Shown: positions 1-11,990 of the stretch, piece after piece
Numbering within the stretch: position 1 is the stretch's first letter
Layout: the number at the start of each line of letters is the position of its first letter
Assembly: GCA_948567375.1 (NCBI GenBank)
Contig: OX419760.1
Location: 62,120,911-62,184,910, forward strand
Direction: 5' to 3'
DNA length: 64,000 bases
DNA from: Lunularia cruciata
Taxonomy: Eukaryota; Streptophyta; Marchantiopsida; Lunulariales; Lunulariaceae
Made by a program: the position numbers and the translations under genes
The notes under the pieces: generated by a model
Told to the model about the DNA's origin: nothing
Seen by the model: only the letters and a program-made list of their open reading frames with translations
The model's database searches: none

Positions 1-1430
1 AATCAATAGTTTTATCTTCCTAACATTCCATGTGGATAACAATCCTGAATAGATATGCCACAAATTGGCTTCTTCACTCCCTAGATTGGGCACATCTTGA
101 GGATGGCTTGGTTTTATGTACCAATTTTGATCCTTGGGGTTCTATAGTATTGAATTCTCCTTAGACATCTTGTGTGGATAACTTGGGTTTTCAATTAGGT
201 TTGCTTCTTCTAAAGTGTCTTTGTGGATTCTTCGTAACTTAAAGGATAACTAATCTACAATTCTCTTTTCTTTTTCTTTTGCTCTACATTCACTCTACTT
301 GTGGTTCAACGATAGCTCTCCATTTTCCAGTCCTCTTTGTGACGTGAGAACACTTTCTAACTAATTTGGTTCCATTGACTTGCCCATTCTTGCAAAGTAC
401 TCATCTTTGTCCCATATGTCATTCAGTCTTTCATGCTCAACTGATGTACTTTAGTAGCTATCTAGTGGCAAAAGGTCATCATCAAAGAACACATTCTTTT
501 CTTTAGATAATAGATTCATCTATGCATAGAAGTGAACCATAAAAGAGATGAGATACATTGGTCCTTGTCTGCAAACTTTCCATATATCATTTGAGTATAA
601 TGCTAAAACACATTGGCCAATCAATGTTTTCTCTTGCAAAGACATGTTAAAAAAATGCCTTACTAATAGTGAGGTAAGTGGTTCTCTAGGATAAAAATGA
701 ATGCATTATAGCACGCAGTATGGCTCTCTTCTTAGTATCCTAATAAGCATTTACTTAGAACTCATTGTTGCACACTTGATAAAAAGAAACAAGGCTTCTA
801 ATTTCAATAACATAATATTTGTGTCTTCATATTGAGCATAAAGTATGTGCCCATCTGTTTTTCTTGCATCTTTTGCCAAGATCGAGCATCAATTGTCTTT
901 TGTCTAGTTGGGAGGATTCCTATGAAGAGTATTGTGACCTTGATAATTCCCTACCTTTAACTCATACATGACATACGTTGAGATATAATCCCAATCCCAC
1001 ATCAAAAGCTAAGGTGCATCTTCTTTAGATACTCTTAGTGAGCAGCTATCTCAAACTTCTCTATTGTAGGTGCCCGTGCCTTGAGGTCCCATTCCTCCCA
1101 TACCATTCTTTGCTCCTCTCATCCTATCAATTATTCTTGATTGTTTTTCTATTGCACTCAACTCTTTGTGCTCTGCTCCATTGAATTACTTGACAATGAG
1201 CAACTTGTCTAAATAATTTTTTTCTTGCACTCTCCCAATGTGAGAAAACAAAGTTTGAGAATGAACTTGACTCCAAGGGAATGATGGTATCCACCATCTC
1301 CATTTTGTCAATATGCCTAGTCATTCTTCCCACATGAATTTCACTCATGTATGCAATAGTTATGCAGTTTGTGCGGTGGCCATTAAAGGAATTCAAGGTT
1401 GATGGATTTTGAAAACATCACTTTGCTCAT
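1..1430. other. AT-rich stretch without recognisable gene
   Basis: No reading frame here resembles a known family and every frame is broken at short intervals. It directly follows, on the minus strand, the decayed M-family gag at 1431-2940, so it may hold the rest of that element mutated beyond recognition. I could not align it by eye to the M zinc-knuckle or protease regions. Confidence 0.4.
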
Positions 1431-2940
1431 CACTCACTTGCAGTCCTGCATTCTTTGTTTCATACCTAACTTTTTCTCATAAAGCTTCACTACAAAGACA
1501 TATTTTTCCAAAGAATGAGCCAATATAAGAATTACTTCTTCTTTGTATACACTTAGCACCTGAAAAAGAAAGAATAACAATTTTCCAAAATTTCTCATTG
1601 CTAGCCACATATGCAAGTGTATGCCTTGCATAGTTCTTTCCAACCTTCTACTAGAACTCTTGTAAGCTCTTTAGCTTGTCAGTCCGCACTCCTTGGTAGT
1701 TTTGCCTCAAGCACTCAAGGAACTCTACCATGGGGTTAAATTGTAATACTCCACCACCTCTTGCTATGATACCACCACTCGTAGTAGCACCATGTCCAAC
1801 TGGTGCACCACCATTAGATACATTGATGTTACTAGAACTAGAACTTGTGGGTATTGCTTGTCAACCTTGAGAAACCAAGCTTGAGGTGATGGAGATGTAG
1901 TCTAAAGGTCAATACTATTTCCATAGGTCAATCTCCTCTAAGTGTGCATGCTTGAACTTGAGGTAATTGTCCATAAGTAGACCCTCCAAGTGTTAGGACA
2001 ATCTCTTCCATGCCACAAAGAGTATGAACAAAGTAGAGTTTTGCATCTACTATAGATCACACTAGTCATCAAAATCTTGGATAAAGACATCCAACATAAT
2101 GGTACTTATTGTACCAAAGTAGTACTTGGGCATTTTGGATGCCCCATAAATCTAGTCCATGTGTCACAAAAATGATATAGTCACATAGTAAAAACTATGA
2201 ATTGGGTAAGCTCCTATATCAAACTCAAAAATAGTAATTCATTCCCTCATTAGGATCTAAGATATTGTTTGATATTGTGTGCTCCCTACATGAACTATTG
2301 CATATTGCAATAAAATCTCCTCTAGAATCCCCAGCAAAATTGATTTTAATAATGCATCCCAAACATTAGAACCATAATAATCAAATGCCACCACCAAATG
2401 GGAACCTCAACAATAACACCACCTATTAATGCCACCTAAGTACCTCTAACCATGACAACTATATTAGGGAAAAGTGCAACTTGTAACCTACCATCACAAC
2501 ACACACTCTCACAATCTACAAGTCATCACTACTTGCCTTGATAGAGAAAAAAATAGGCAGTTTGATTGGTCATCACTCTAGCCTCACTATCAAGAGCACA
2601 TTAAAACACCAATGCTCCAACTATCAAGATGTCCCAAACAAACATGGCACACAAATAAGAAGTAAAAGATTGGAGTGGATCTAATTACAAGAAGTTCAAA
2701 ATGCTCAAACTCACAAAAATCTAACATGATTGACTCCATCACCATTTGGCATTTTGACATAATAGGAATTTCTATCTACTCCGACCTACTACAATAACCA
2801 AGGATGGGATCAAATATCCTCCCTTAGCTAAAGGTACACATGTATAGTATGAGTCCACCAATCTTTAAGACAACAAGTAGGAGTGGACTATTTAGTTTAA
2901 GAACCAATTTAGGAACCAAAGGTCTAAGCTTCACACCCTA
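1431..2940 (-). pseudogene. Highly decayed second copy of the M-family leader and gag
   Basis: Read on the minus strand, this stretch aligns by eye with 20.5-21.97 kb of element M. Shared blocks include the leader around the M primer-binding site (CCAAATGGTG then GAGTCA), the gag block with GATTTATGGGGC, the block ending CTTTGTGGCATGG, and the block AGGAGTGCGGACTGACAAGC. Where M has a TAG after an Asn-Tyr pair (21768), this copy has CAA, so the ancestral residue was Gln. At the position of the M TAG at 21411 this copy also reads TAG. Frames are full of stops and small indels; only gag and leader are recognisable, and no LTR or methyltransferase part is visible. It shows the M family has amplified more than once in this genome. 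Confidence 0.75.
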
Positions 2941-3639
2941 TTGGGCACATTGCTGATGGATGGCTTGATTTCACAAACTGCATACCCACTCTAGCACAAA
3001 GACTCCAAGTTGCACTTGCAAGCTTTGTTCACTATAATCAAGAGCTCAACAAATAAGAAGTTGTACTTACTAGCTCCATCCACCATAGTTAGGAGCTCAA
3101 AGGCTTAACATAAAAGAAGTTGCCCTTGTTAGCTCTATCCACCATAAGTTACATAGTTAGGAACTTGAAGGCTCAACACATAAGAAGTGTGTTCTTTAGA
3201 GCTCCACTTCAAGGTATATCCTTCCCTAGGAAGACCAAGTGGTCTAGCCTTAATAGCACATCCAAATTAGCTTAGATATTGCAAATGTTATGACAAGAGT
3301 TTTGTATATAATAATAAATGCTACAAAATTAAAATATTTGAAGCTATGGCTAAATTTAAAATTTAGAAGGGGTTGAAAAAACTCAGAATATATGGAGGTA
3401 GAATTATAAGAATGAAGAAATTTTGAAATTTTTGTCTTTCTTTGATAAGAGAGGAATTTTGCTACATTGTACCCACTAAAGATAGTCCAACTTAGAATAG
3501 AGTTGTAGAGATTGAATCTATGCATGTAGGCAAAAAATTAGCAATTATTCAACATGCAAAGTTAGAAAATAAAATTTGGGATGAAAATATAACTATTAGT
3601 AATTTCTCAAGGAATATCAATTAGACTGTTGGATTATAA
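2941..3639. other. AT-rich stretch, nothing recognised
   Basis: No supported coding region, LTR boundary or RNA gene seen. A loose local repetition of 'agctc...caacacataagaagt' phrases occurs at about 3040-3190 but with no regular period. Confidence 0.4.
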
Positions 3640-4060
3640 AGGAAAAATCCTAAAGAATTATGGAGCAGAAAGAAATCTGACATTTCTATATGGAGAGATT
3701 TTGGATCTCCTACTTATGCTCATATCTTTAAGGTCAAAAAGAGAAAATTCACCAAGAATGCCAAAATGATGATTTTTGTAGGTTAGGAAGAAGGTTTGAA
3801 AGGATAACTTCTTTTGAATCCTAAAACTTGACAGATTATTAGAAGTTTGGATATTCTATTTGATGAAGTGGGAATTTGGGGAGAAAAAAATTGGAGAATA
3901 TTTGGAGTTAGATGATCAGCCTATCTTCCCAAGCTATAGGGTCAATTCTATAGATCAATCATCAAAGAAGCAGTGCTTACCTAAACCTCAAGAACCATCT
4001 AAAGAGACCTTAACAATGTATAAGAGGTGACTCTAGAAGAAACATACATTTGCATTGAGA
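3640..4060 (+). pseudogene. Ty1/copia integrase C-terminal fragment
   Basis: The plus-strand translation from about 3646 contains the Copia integrase-end signature: PKELWSRKKSD, then FGSPTYAHIF, KNAKMMIFVG, LLNPKT and DILFDE, in family order and spacing. This is the region that links the integrase core to the reverse transcriptase in Ty1/copia elements. Stops and a frame change near 3915 break it. No other Copia part is nearby, because element C2 begins at 4068 and interrupts it. It is the only Ty1/copia sequence I recognise in the window and probably the oldest layer of the stack. Confidence 0.7.
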
Positions 4061-4356
4061 TAGATGGTATAAAAGATTGAAAGGAGAAATAAGAGAAAGG
4101 AAGGTCACATTGGAATCCTCAGATTAGAGAAACTCCAAATTCCTAGCATGAGCTTGGGCTTTGGTATTTATAAGGAAGCAATATAAATTCCCAAGAAGCT
4201 TCCAAGTAAGTTTCCTTCTAGAAGTTGCCTTCTTGGGGTGCAAGCTAAGTTAAACACTAACTTGGTGTATTAGTTACTCAATCCTTGGAAAGTTCTTAGA
4301 AGCTTTTCACCAAGAAGCTTCCTAGGTGTTTGTAGAATATTTTACCAAGAAGTTTC

Positions 4357-6802
4357 TGTAATACCAATAGTTAGACATATGATCTAGAGATGAAATTTGG
4401 TTTGGTAACATCTAGAAGGATATTAGCATGATGGACTAAGTAGATCAGACAGAGATATTACCAAAATAGTACTTTTACTAATAGGCCAATGTGACAACCC
4501 AACCAATATCACTTTTGCTATAATCAAGTAAGTAATTTGTTCTCGTAGAGATACGAGTCAGAATTAGTCAAACACAAAGTCAAATAGTAACAAGTAGTTC
4601 TTTTTGAGTTCCTCTTTAGTCTCTTGGGTAGAAACCACATGACCCAAGCAAGAGTAACAAGCATTGATTTTCAGTCTTGTCACAAATTAAGACTCTCTAA
4701 TCACAACTCATTCAATTCTGTCCAAAAAAATCTTTATTGTGATGATTCAAATTCCTCCAAAGATGGCTCCTTCACTAAAGAGCACCTTCACGTCAAAATT
4801 GTGTTCCACTCCTCCACCGATGGCACAACTTCCTCAATCAAAATTGCTTCACATCAACTTAGCATTGCACTCACAATTGTAGAATACTACCCAACACTAG
4901 AATTCCTCTCAGATCTGTCAAGGTATTGCTTCAATTGCTATCCACTCAAGATCATCAAACACACAAAATGAAGATCAAGGCTATAGAATCCAACATCCAA
5001 CAAGCACACTGATTTGCACTTCTAAATTCTCCAAACACTCGCAAATACAAAAATACAAAATTGATGCTTGGAATTAAGCTCAAGCGACAAGCACTGAACT
5101 CAACACTTTGCTTTATCTATTCTAAGGAATATGAACACTAAAAAATTTTTTACTACAAAGATCTCTTTTAAATAGCCTGAGCTTTTGACAATTATCTAAC
5201 TCCCTAAACTACTTCCTAACAATCTCTAGATCCAAAATGGCAACCCACTTCTTCATATTTGTCAATTCCTATCTCAAATCTGTTACTACTCCAATCCAAT
5301 GTCTACCTCTACTTTGGCTTCCAAACCTGATGTAACTTCACACACTTCTCTATCTTTGGGTCTACCAAATACCACTAAATCCTTCTCTATTTCTACCATT
5401 TCTTCACCATGATCTGCAATTAAACTCATAGGTAATCTATCTACTTCCTTACCTTGCAAACCACTCCTCTCTAAAGTCTCAAGAAACTAAGTTGAAGACA
5501 TTAATTGTCTGATCCTACACTTTGGGTTCATTCACTACCGCTATTTTCTCTTCTAATTCTATCATATCTTCAATTAGGACTGAAATTGAAGTCATGGGTA
5601 TCCTAACTATCTTTTCTTTCTCTGTCATAACTATTTTAGACGTTTCAGACATCTGACCCAAAGACTCTTGCATCTTAAATCTAACTACCTTGGATTTAAT
5701 CACATTTTTCTTGAGGCAAAGTCTTTAGACCTGAAGTCTCTACACCCAAAGTCACATAGACACAAAGACACCAACCCGAAGTACGTCAACTACTCTATAC
5801 ATCTACTCCAAAAACTTAAAATGCTTGTAACCTTTGCTTAGACCTCCAAACTCAATGATTTTAGTGGCAATGGAAGCCCTAAACAAGACGCTTCCAACAA
5901 AATATAGCATGAAAAATTTGCACATGTGTTCACAGAGATATGGGCCCCAAAGTAACCTTGACCTGCAACCTTCATTCCGATGCAAAGTACCATCTTTTGG
6001 CGTCTGACCTCCTTCTTCTTCTTCCTTTGACACAAAGTAAACTTCTTTGGGTCTGATGCAATCCAAGTCCTTCTTCCTCTAACACAAAGTTGAATTTCTC
6101 ATGTTTGACCTGAATACTCAATTCTTCTTCTTTTGTCTCCATTTGGGTTCAATTTTGCCTTAACTCTACATTTCTTCTTCAAAACACGTCAAAACCAAAA
6201 ATGTGGTACCATAGCCAAAAACCAAAATATTTGGAAACTTTAGAATCAATAGCTAAGCATATGATCTAGAGGAAAACTTGGGGTGGTGACATCTAGAAAG
6301 ATGTTACATATGATAGAAAAACAATATCAGATAGAAGTATCACCAAAAGAGCACTTCTACTAATAGTGTAGAAGCCAAAATAGGCCTAAAAACTTTGGAG
6401 GCAATTTTGGAGGCCTAGACAAATAAATTAGGCCTTGAAAATGTACAAATCCCCCTTCCCTCCCTTTGATGGAGGAAAGGTTGGCCTTCCCCCCTCCCTA
6501 GTTTGTCTCACCAAGAGCTTTTCAATGGTGCCTCACCCACATGAATTTGAGATTCCTACAGGAGGATTCCCTCTAGTCAAAGCTTGTTTGACCAACCAGA
6601 TGGGACCCAAGACCAACATGTAACCTATCCAAGCAAGTAATCTAAGGGTGGAGCTTGCTGACATGTCACCTATCCATGTATGTAATCCTATGGTGAAGCT
6701 TCCTTGGAGGAGATACTTTTTGGATATATAATAAAGAGAAGGTGCTCCTTTGGGGCATCGGAGTTTTTCTCTATTGTGTTTCTCTATCCTTGGAATATTA
6801 TA
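4357..6802 (+). mobile_element. Solo LTR of family A (holding E1)
   Basis: Begins TGTAATACCAATAG and ends CTTGGAATATTATA, the family A LTR termini, with no internal A sequence. The 5-bp flanks GTTTC are identical. It contains the family core 'tatataataaagagaaggtgctcctttggggcatc' near 6730 and two copies of the about 150-bp U3 unit, the first cut by E1. It is best explained as LTR-LTR recombination of a former full element inside the C2 LTR. Confidence 0.88.
4490..6213. mobile_element. E1: 1.72 kb non-coding unit with 5-bp target duplication
   Basis: Starts TGTGACAACCC and ends GTGGTACCATA, flanked by GCCAA on both sides (4485-4489, 6214-6218), inside the solo A LTR. It is collinear with E2 (61139-62984). 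It has no protein resembling a transposase or retroelement; the reading frames inside (about 115 codons at most) are not clearly conserved in E2. The ends and duplication length fit a long solo LTR of a large-LTR family, or a non-autonomous LTR element. A TATTTAAA-like motif on the minus strand suggests minus orientation, but weakly. Confidence 0.75.
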
Positions 6803-6936
6803 GTTTCATAGATGCTTCTATTACATTCTTAGAATTCCTAGATGTATGCTAGTTCTATATCCTTTTTAGTTATATAACCTTATTTTGCTAACTCATTAGC
6901 TTTTATTAACTCTCTTGCTAATTCCATATTATTATA

Positions 6937-7249
6937 TATTCTTCCACCACTAGTTGGTGATGTTCATGGAGTCTTCACATTCTTGGATGGCTGTTTGAGC
7001 ATTTTGAAGATGAGAAAGAGGTTCCCAAGTGGTATCATGAAGGTGATATCCTTTCCAAAGGACCTTATACTTAATTTATTGTTGGTTGCCATGTTGGATG
7101 TTCTTTCGTGCAAGAATATTGTCAACTTCATATTTTTCATGATCATTAATAAGGATTGCAAGAGAAATTTGGATACAAATACAAAAGAAGATGGGTTAGA
7201 AAGAAAGGTTTTTCACTTTGAAACATGGAAGGTAGGATGGATTCTCATA
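6937..7249 (-). pseudogene. C2 integrase C-terminus with chromodomain remnant
   Basis: On the minus strand about 6963-7140 reads as a chromodomain: a start with KYEVDNILA, then KYKVLWKGY, TTWEPLSHLQ and NAQTAIQEC. The aromatic WKGY and TWEP motifs are retained, one TAA interrupts. In family C this domain ends the integrase, next to the 3' LTR, as seen in C1 (17460-17637). Chromodomains of this type in chromoviruses are thought to guide integration into methylated-histone chromatin. A0 interrupts it at 7250. Confidence 0.75.
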
Positions 7250-7752
7250 TGTAATACCAATAGCTAGACATATTATCTAAAGGTGAAATCGGCTTGGTAA
7301 CATCTAGAAGGATGTGATGTATGATGGTCTAGGTAGATCAGATAGAGGTGTCACCAAAAGAGTACTTTTACTAATAGGGCAAAAGTAAAAAATAGTCTAA
7401 AAACTTCAAAACCAAATTTGGAGGCTTAAACAAATAAATTATGCCTCAAAAATGGTAGGATTCTCTCCCCCTTTGGCAAGACAATGCTTGCCTTTCCCCC
7501 CCTCATGGTTTTGTCTCATTGAGAGCTTTCCAATGGTATCTCACCCACATGATTTTGAGCTTCTTATAAGAAGATTCCCTAAAGATTCCCTCCAATCAAA
7601 TTGTTTGACTAACTAGATAGGACAAGGATTGACATGTCACCCATCCGGGCAACTAATCTAAGGGTAGAACTCATTGAAATGTCACCAATCCATGTATTTG
7701 ATCCAAGGGTGGAGCTTCCTTTGAGGGGATACCCTTTGCTATATAATAGAGA
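7250..7752 (+). repeat. A0 5' LTR, 3'-truncated
   Basis: Matches family A LTR from TGTAATACC to the TATA region 'tatataatagagag', then switches abruptly at about 7752 to family C pol. It has a single U3 unit rather than the two in A1. The R/U5 part and primer-binding site are lacking. Confidence 0.8.
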
Positions 7753-8345
7753 GAATGTGAGAAACCATGGGAGGAAGGTAGCCATAGAGCAAGCCTTGAA
7801 GGGAGATGAGTCCCAAGATGTGAATTTTGTCAGAAAAGCAACCATGGAGTGAGCTTTGAAGGGAGATGAGTCCCTAGATGGGAAGTTTGTTAATGAAGCA
7901 ACAATAGAGCAAGCTTTGGAGGAAGATTAGTCTATTTTTGCGGTGTGGATCAAGCTGATTGCACAAGGAGAATCTTAGGAAGGTCAAGAGCATCATCAAG
8001 CAATGGTTGATTAGACAATTTAGGAGTTTGAGGATGAGTTTTTGGATGATCTACTAAAGGGATTACCCACCAATTGTGGTATGCCCTTCAAGATTTAGTT
8101 ATTGCCAGGGAGTACTCCAGTGAGTAGACCAATCTATGGGCTCTCACCAAAGGAGTTAGAGGAGTTGCAAACAACACTTACGGAATTGTTAGACAAGGAT
8201 TTCATACAACATAGTATATCTCCTTGGGGAGCATCGATACCATTCGTTCCAAAGAAGGATGAAGGACTTTTTTTCTATATTGATTACCTTAGGCTCAATA
8301 AAAAAAATAAAGACTTCATATTCCTTGCCTTAAAGGAAACAAGAA
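7753..8345 (+). pseudogene. Family C pol fragment (protease-RT linker and RT start) inside A0
   Basis: Same content as C1 30560-29990 but on the plus strand: three approximate 60-bp repeats encoding units with AIEQALKGDESQD (7770-7925), then the RT entry LPGSTPVSRPIYGLSP, KELEELQTTLTELL, FIQHSISPWGASI and FVPKKD. It ends near 8312-8345, where family A gag sequence begins. Neither edge shows LTR ends or a target duplication that I can see, so it looks like template switching or illegitimate recombination rather than a clean insertion. Confidence 0.7.
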
Positions 8346-8848
8346 GTCCCACAAAGAGAAAAGGCTTGAGAAGAACAATGATGTTGTTACAATTGTGGCC
8401 AAATTGGGCACATATACATCAATTTTTGTGCTTGCTTCTTAAAGCCCTTGGCCTCCATACAAGCAACCTCTAAATCACATAGATAGACAAATCAAAGAAG
8501 AAGATGCTAAAATCACATCAAAAAATAAAGATCACTACTAAATGTACCTCACGGCCTTATTGGCTTGGTGAAGAAGAGGAAAAGTAGGAGGGAGAAGAGG
8601 ACAAGTGTGCAAAGGTGGATGAAGATAAATGCATAATTAATTGTTGTAAATGGAATGTTTGGTGAGAGTGTTGATAAACCCTAGAGCAATAGAGAATTTC
8701 TTATCTTGCTATGTTGCAATAAGGTTGGGAATGGAACTAGAGAAGGATGAGAATGAAAAATAGAGTTACCTTATTGTCAAACAAAGAGGATTGAGTCATT
8801 AGGTGAAAAAGTAGTACCCTCTATAGGAGATTATCAAGAAGAAATTGA
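8346..8848 (+). pseudogene. A0 gag end and protease remnant
   Basis: Aligns with A1 11750-12400: the former zinc-knuckle area (8390-8430) and the protease lead-in LIVVNG followed by a broken active-site region near 8670. Gag would package RNA and the aspartic protease would cut the polyprotein. The Asp-X-Gly-Ala signature is no longer readable here because of stops. Only about the last third of gag remains. Confidence 0.6.
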
Positions 8849-9552
8849 GTGGTGAGTGATACAATTATCTCATTATCATGCAATCTTAGGCATGTCGTGG
8901 ATAGAGCACTACAACCCCATAATGGAGTGGAGAAAGAAGTAGTAAGAACTAGTCAATGGAAGATCTTTGGGGTTAAAGAAAGCTCACAAAGGCAAGAGCT
9001 ACCTCTCTATGTCATAGGGACCACATCTATTGGTAAGATAGATAGATGTTTCATGGGTCTTATAAGAGAAGTCCAAAGTTTCCAACACAATGGAAAATTG
9101 CTAAGAAATTAAAAGAAGTGGTCAATGAGTTTCAAGATGTCTTTTTGGACAAATTACCCATATGTTTACCACCAAAAAGGAAAGTAGATCATAAAATTGA
9201 GATATTTCTTGCAAAGACATCTCCTTGTAAGGCCCCATATTGACTATCACCTCATGATTTGGAGGAGTGTAAGGCTCAAATCAAGAATATGTTGCAAAAG
9301 TGGTTTATCCAACCCAACATATCACCATATGGGGCCCTTGTATTGTTTGTGAAGAAGAAAGATGGAATAATGTGCATGTGCATTGACTACCAAAGATTGA
9401 ATCAACAAACAATGAAGAACAAATATCCATTACCTCACATGGATGACTTGTTTAATCAACTCAATGAGGCAAGGCACTTCAGCAAACTTGATTTGCAGAG
9501 TAATTACAACCAAATCGAGATTGTGAAGGAAGAAATATACAAATTGGTCTTT
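8849..9552 (+). pseudogene. A0 reverse transcriptase, N-terminal half
   Basis: Contains LPLYVIGTTSIGK, the RT entry [31 protein letters not shown], then [12 protein letters not shown] and [13 protein letters not shown] (motif A Asp retained). The reading is cut at 9552 after YKLVF by A1 and resumes at 16130 with [13 protein letters not shown]. One stop (TGA at 9241) and several substitutions are present. It would have copied element RNA into DNA; it is not functional now. Confidence 0.8.
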
Positions 9553-10274
9553 TGTAATACCAAGAGCTAGCCATATGATCTAGATATGAAATTTGGTTTG
9601 GTAACATCTGGAATTATGTTATATATGATGGTCAAAATAAAGAGTACTTCTACTAATAGGGCAAAAACCAAAGTAGACTTGAAAACCTTAGAAACAATAG
9701 CTAGACATATGATTTCAAGGTGAGAATTAATTTGGTAACATCTGGAAGGATGTTACACATGATGGAATAAACAGATCAGAAATAGGTATCACCAAAAGGG
9801 GACTTCTACTAATAGAATAGGAATGGAAATATGCCTAAAATCTTTGAAGGCAATTTTGGAGGCCTAAATGGATGAATTAGGCCTAAAAAATGTGCAGATC
9901 CCCCCCTCCCCCCCAATAGAAGGAAAATTGGCCTTCACTCCCCCTTGCTATGTCTCATTGAGAGCTTTCCAATGGTACCTCACCCACATGATTTTGAGAT
10001 TCCTACAAGAAGATTCCCTAAAAGATTCCCTCTGGTCAAAGCTTGTTTGACCAACCAGATAGGACCAAGACCGACATGTCACCCACCCAAGTAAGTAATC
10101 CAAGGGTGGAGCTTGCTAACATGTCACTTATTTGTGTGCCTAATCCTATGGTGGAGCTTCCTTGGAGGAGATCCTCTTTGTCTATATAATAAAGAGAAGG
10201 TGCTCCTTTGGGGCATCAGATGATTGAGTGTGAAATTTGTATTTTCTCTCTTCTCTTTTCCTTGGAGTATTACA
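9553..10274 (+). repeat. A1 5' LTR
   Basis: TGTAATACC to GGAGTATTACA, 722 bp. It is 22 bp shorter than its 3' partner because of a deletion near 9640. U3 contains two about 150-bp related units (from about 9565 and 9698). A CTATATAATAAAG TATA-like motif lies at about 10180. Confidence 0.9.
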
Positions 10275-10275
10275 A

Positions 10276-10288
10276 TGGTATCAGAGCG
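10276..10288 (+). other. Primer-binding site, initiator-Met tRNA type
   Basis: TGGTATCAGAGCG one base after the 5' LTR; this is the standard plant iMet site used to prime minus-strand DNA. Confidence 0.92.
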
Positions 10289-10875
10289 AGTGTTTTAGTC
10301 CAAGAGAGTGGATCACTCCTCTTGGAAGAACATGAACTGCTGAAACTAAGTAATTTGAGGTGGAGAACATAGAGTTATTGCTAGACTAAGGCAAGACTTT
10401 AGAGATAGGATGGGATGGATGCATCGTGAGGACAATTTCCCGCACCTAGCTTTCCATTCTTGAATCCATTCCACATCAAGGTTATGTACATCCAATATAA
10501 GCAAATGAGAGTATCGTTAGTTTATCACTTTGGAGCAGAATTCATGGACAGGGTGATGAACTCAACAAACCCGGTGATTCTACTTGTAGTGATATACGAG
10601 AGAGAGTGATTTAACAATCTACATTCTATTATGATGTTATGGATGTGAATGTTCCAAATCCTCTCCCTTTCAACTCTCAAGTAGAAATTTGTTATGTAGT
10701 GAGACCAAAAGTAATGTTTAGAGATTTTGTGGTTAGGAATTTTGGTTAGGAGTATTATCAATGAGTGATAGCTTTTGAGGTCCCAATGGTAGTTTTGATA
10801 GTTTATGCGCCTTCCAGAGTGATCATATTGACTCGGTATTGAATTAGACATTAGCAATTGAGTGTTGTAGGAACC
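10289..10875 (+). other. A1 leader between primer-binding site and gag
   Basis: About 590 bp of untranslated leader expected to hold packaging signals; no gene seen. Confidence 0.6.
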
Positions 10876-11990
10876 ATGGATCCGCAATTGCAAGAGTTGG
10901 TGCAAGGAATGCAGGGGATGTTGAATGAATTTTGAGAGATTAAGATGACCATGGAGACATTACAAAGCCAAATGCAGATCCTTAAGAATGGTCAAGCAAT
11001 GCAAGAAGAACATTGTCTTAAAACCTAATACCTACAGTGGAAGTACTTGGAGAGGCACCTGTCCATACAAACCCTATCAACGATGAAGCCACATTGCTAC
11101 TCCGGATGAAGAAGACCTGCAACATTGAGCCTTACAAGGACAACGTATTATGGGAGTAGTGGAAAATTGGATCTAAAAAATGAATTGATATTTTTGATTG
11201 TTCTCAATAGAGATCACGGAGCATGTTGCAAGCGTGTTTTCATATGGGTACTTGACCAATAAAGCCCTCACATGGTATGATGCTTGGGAACAGTCCATGT
11301 TGGCAGAGAGAAGGGAGGTCACATGGACAGCAATGCAAGAAGGATTGCTGAAGAATTTCCAATTCCTAGATTCCATGCAGATGGCCCAAATCCAACTATG
11401 TGAATTGAGACAGAAGAATATTATACAAGAGAATGTGGAGGCATTTCTAGATCTACAAGTCACAATAATCACATGAGTCCAGCAAAGGCTCTCAATAATT
11501 TCAAACAAGGTTTGAAGGAGCGGATTTGCCAAGAAATCATGGTGCAAAACCCTTGTATGGTATTTGAAGCCATTGCTTGTGTGCAGAGAATAGCAGGAGC
11601 ATTGGGTGGAGGTGAAAGAGTAGTTCCACCTCAATATTATCAGGTTGAAATGCCACACATGGGTGAACTAGTACCAATGGAATTGGGCAACCTTTGATTT
11701 CAAGATTGAGGAACACAATCGCTTCAAGGAGAGAGTGGATAGGTAAAAGAACAAAGAGTCCCACGAGGAGAAGGAACTTGAGGAGAACCATGCTGTTGTT
11801 ACAATTATGGCAGTATTGGGCACATATCTACCAACTATTGCACTTGTTTCCCTAGAGGCTCTCAGCCTTTATACAAGCAACCTTTGAACAACATGGAGAA
11901 GCGCACTAAAGAGGAAGGTGTGGAAATCACTTTGGAAAACAAAGATCACCAATAAATGTACCTTGCGGCCTTACTGGCTCAATAAGGAAG
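10876..11990 (+). pseudogene. gag: A1 gag
   Basis: Start chosen at ATG 10876 (MDPQLQELVQGMQG), which has a coiled-coil-like N-terminus. The capsid-type retrotrans_gag region is at 11200-11640, with KALTWYDAWEQ, WTAMQEGLLKNF, LCELRQKN and ALNNFKQGLKERI. A decayed CCHC knuckle lies at about 11795-11840 (CYNY...GHI). Gag forms the particle and binds the RNA. TGA near 10931, a TGA at 11474 and other stops break it. Confidence 0.8.

Larger units (their letters stand above)
4068..6936 (-). repeat. C2 3' LTR, interrupted by a solo A LTR
   Basis: Left piece 4068-4356 starts TATAAAAGATTG (from the family TGTAAAAGACCAAG) and holds TATTTATA and several AAGAAGCTTCC motifs. The right piece 6808-6936 ends CCATATTATTATA, matching the family end CCATATTGTTACA. 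The interruption is the solo A LTR, flanked by the 5-bp duplication GTTTC (4352-4356 and 6803-6807). It is the most diverged family C LTR here. Confidence 0.8.

Noticed and set aside
10525-10905. 126-codon minus-strand frame in the A1 leader
   Set aside because: Lies in an untranslated leader opposite the gag start and resembles nothing known.
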